From Bacteroidales bacterium (GTDB lineage Bacteria > Bacteroidota > Bacteroidia > Bacteroidales > DTU049), in the NCBI GenBank assembly GCA_018432645.1, contig JAHDSP010000163.1:1-6128 (forward strand): a stretch of DNA of 6,128 bases. The letters are read 5' to 3'. The position numbers and the translations under genes are program-made. Positions within the stretch are counted from its first letter, which is position 1, and the number at the start of each line of letters is the position of its first letter. Positions 5,435 through 6,128 of the stretch are shown here, one piece after another. The notes below the pieces were generated by a model. The model searched no databases and had not been told where the DNA came from. It saw only the letters and a list, made by a program, of their open reading frames with translations.

Positions 5435-6128
5435 ATGGATAAAATATTTGAAAATCCAACAAAAGTCTTTGCTCTTTCCAAAGAGGAGACACGTGAATTA
5501 TACGACAATCTTTATAATGAAATGATTGAAGAAAGCAAAGATGTCGTAGATTATCAAGAGCTCAAAGCAATGTCTACTGGTGTACTTTGTCCAGATTGCA
5601 ATAGTAGTCATGTAATAAAAAATGGTTTGCAAAGTGGAGTACAAAATTATCGTTGCAAAAGCTGTGGAAGGCAATTCAGAGTTACCACTGGTACCTTTAT
5701 GTACGGTGTTCATGAAAAAGGCAAAATGCTCGAATATATCAAATGTATGAGTGCTGGTATGAGCTTGAGAGAGTGTGCACGAATTGTACACATAAGTCTC
5801 ACAACGAGTTTCTTTTGGCGGCACAGAATCTTGTGTGCTCTGCAATCATTTGAAGATAATGTTAATTTTTTTGGAATAGTAGAATTAGAAGAGCTTCTAA
5901 TGAATTACTCAGAGAAGGGTAAAAAGAAACGAGAAAAGCAAGATATAAAAAAGCTAACAAAAAAGAAGCCAACAAAGGTAGCAATAATAGCAGCCACAGA
6001 TAGGAGTGGAAATATTTTGTTCAAAAAATTAGAAGAAGATAAACGAGTGCAAGCTGAACACATATCTGATTTCCTAAAATCAAGGATTTCTGATAATTCA
6101 GTGGTATGTGGCAGTAATAAAGAAGCAT
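5435..6128 (+). CDS. IS1595/ISXO2-like transposase, 3' end outside window
   Basis: The frame starts at ATG 5435 and stays open for 231 codons to the window edge, so the gene is cut there. Order of parts: an N-terminal region; a zinc ribbon with C52-x2-C55 and C74-x2-C77; a helix-turn-helix at about 109-132 (SLRECARIVHISLTTSFFWRHRIL, a hallmark of this group); then the start of the ISXO2-like DDE domain from about 147. In this domain the usual block is of the form VEIDETFF..S.KG; here it reads VELEELLMNYSEKG, with E152 in place of the first catalytic Asp. A basic linker leads to KVAIIAATDRSGN, and the block usually like VLCTDGHRAY reads VVCGSNKEA, with S227 where the second Asp is expected. 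This copy may therefore be inactive or a transposase-derived DNA-binding protein. The family call is firm; the activity call is inference from alignment by eye. Confidence 0.88.
   Translation, partial: MDKIFENPTKVFALSKEETRELYDNLYNEMIEESKDVVDYQELKAMSTGVLCPDCNSSHVIKNGLQSGVQNYRCKSCGRQFRVTTGTFMYGVHEKGKMLEYIKCMSAGMSLRECARIVHISLTTSFFWRHRILCALQSFEDNVNFFGIVELEELLMNYSEKGKKKREKQDIKKLTKKKPTKVAIIAATDRSGNILFKKLEEDKRVQAEHISDFLKSRISDNSVVCGSNKEA
5435..6128 (+). mobile_element. Left part of an IS1595-like insertion sequence
   Basis: Inferred from the transposase-like gene only. The left boundary should lie within 5335-5434 and the right end is outside the window. No terminal inverted repeat or target duplication can be shown, so the limits given are those of the visible gene. 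The element sits downstream of yjbQ and does not interrupt a gene in view. Confidence 0.6.

Noticed and set aside
5498..5845. Open frame of 115 codons on the minus strand
   Set aside because: Antisense to the zinc-ribbon and helix-turn-helix part of the transposase, which is clearly the coding strand.

Overview
The window looks like chromosomal DNA from a strongly AT-rich member of the Bacteroidetes, most likely an anaerobic or microaerophilic Bacteroidales-type organism. The clues are the Bacteroidetes-style CydB sequence, the rpsF-rpsR-rplI ribosomal operon, promoters of the TAnnTTTG type (with a TTTG -33 element in the best case), and an almost complete lack of Shine-Dalgarno sequences. 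The low GC content would fit a host-associated lineage, but the genus cannot be read from this window.

Layout, left to right. (1) 1-1225, plus strand: the 3' part of cydB (cytochrome bd oxidase subunit II), followed after 21 bp by an unlisted 36-codon gene for a single-helix membrane peptide placed like CydX. (2) 1226-1651: a gene-free, very AT-rich stretch where two transcription units converge. It holds a 16-bp stem just after the small gene and a perfect 30-bp palindromic terminator near the other end. (3) 1652-2863, minus strand: rpsF (bS6), rpsR (bS18) and rplI (bL9, with a duplicated acidic tail), transcribed from a well-formed Bacteroidetes promoter. (4) 2864-3089: a divergent control region with that promoter, a second promoter facing right, and a 16-bp inverted repeat with FNR-like geometry. 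(5) 3090-5334, plus strand: a flavodiiron protein, overlapping by ATGA with a ThpR/LigT-type 2H phosphoesterase, then a YjbQ-family protein. (6) 5411-6128, plus strand: promoter and 5' part of an IS1595/ISXO2-like transposase gene that runs off the window.

How the genes fit together: cytochrome bd and the flavodiiron protein can both remove O2, the first at the membrane with quinol and the second in the cytoplasm. This is a common pair in anaerobes that meet traces of oxygen. The rest is housekeeping (ribosome, RNA-end processing, a conserved protein of unclear role) plus one mobile element. I see no clear new multi-gene system. The items most worth a second look are the CydX-like small gene and the transposase-like protein, whose frame is intact but which appears to lack the usual catalytic aspartates.
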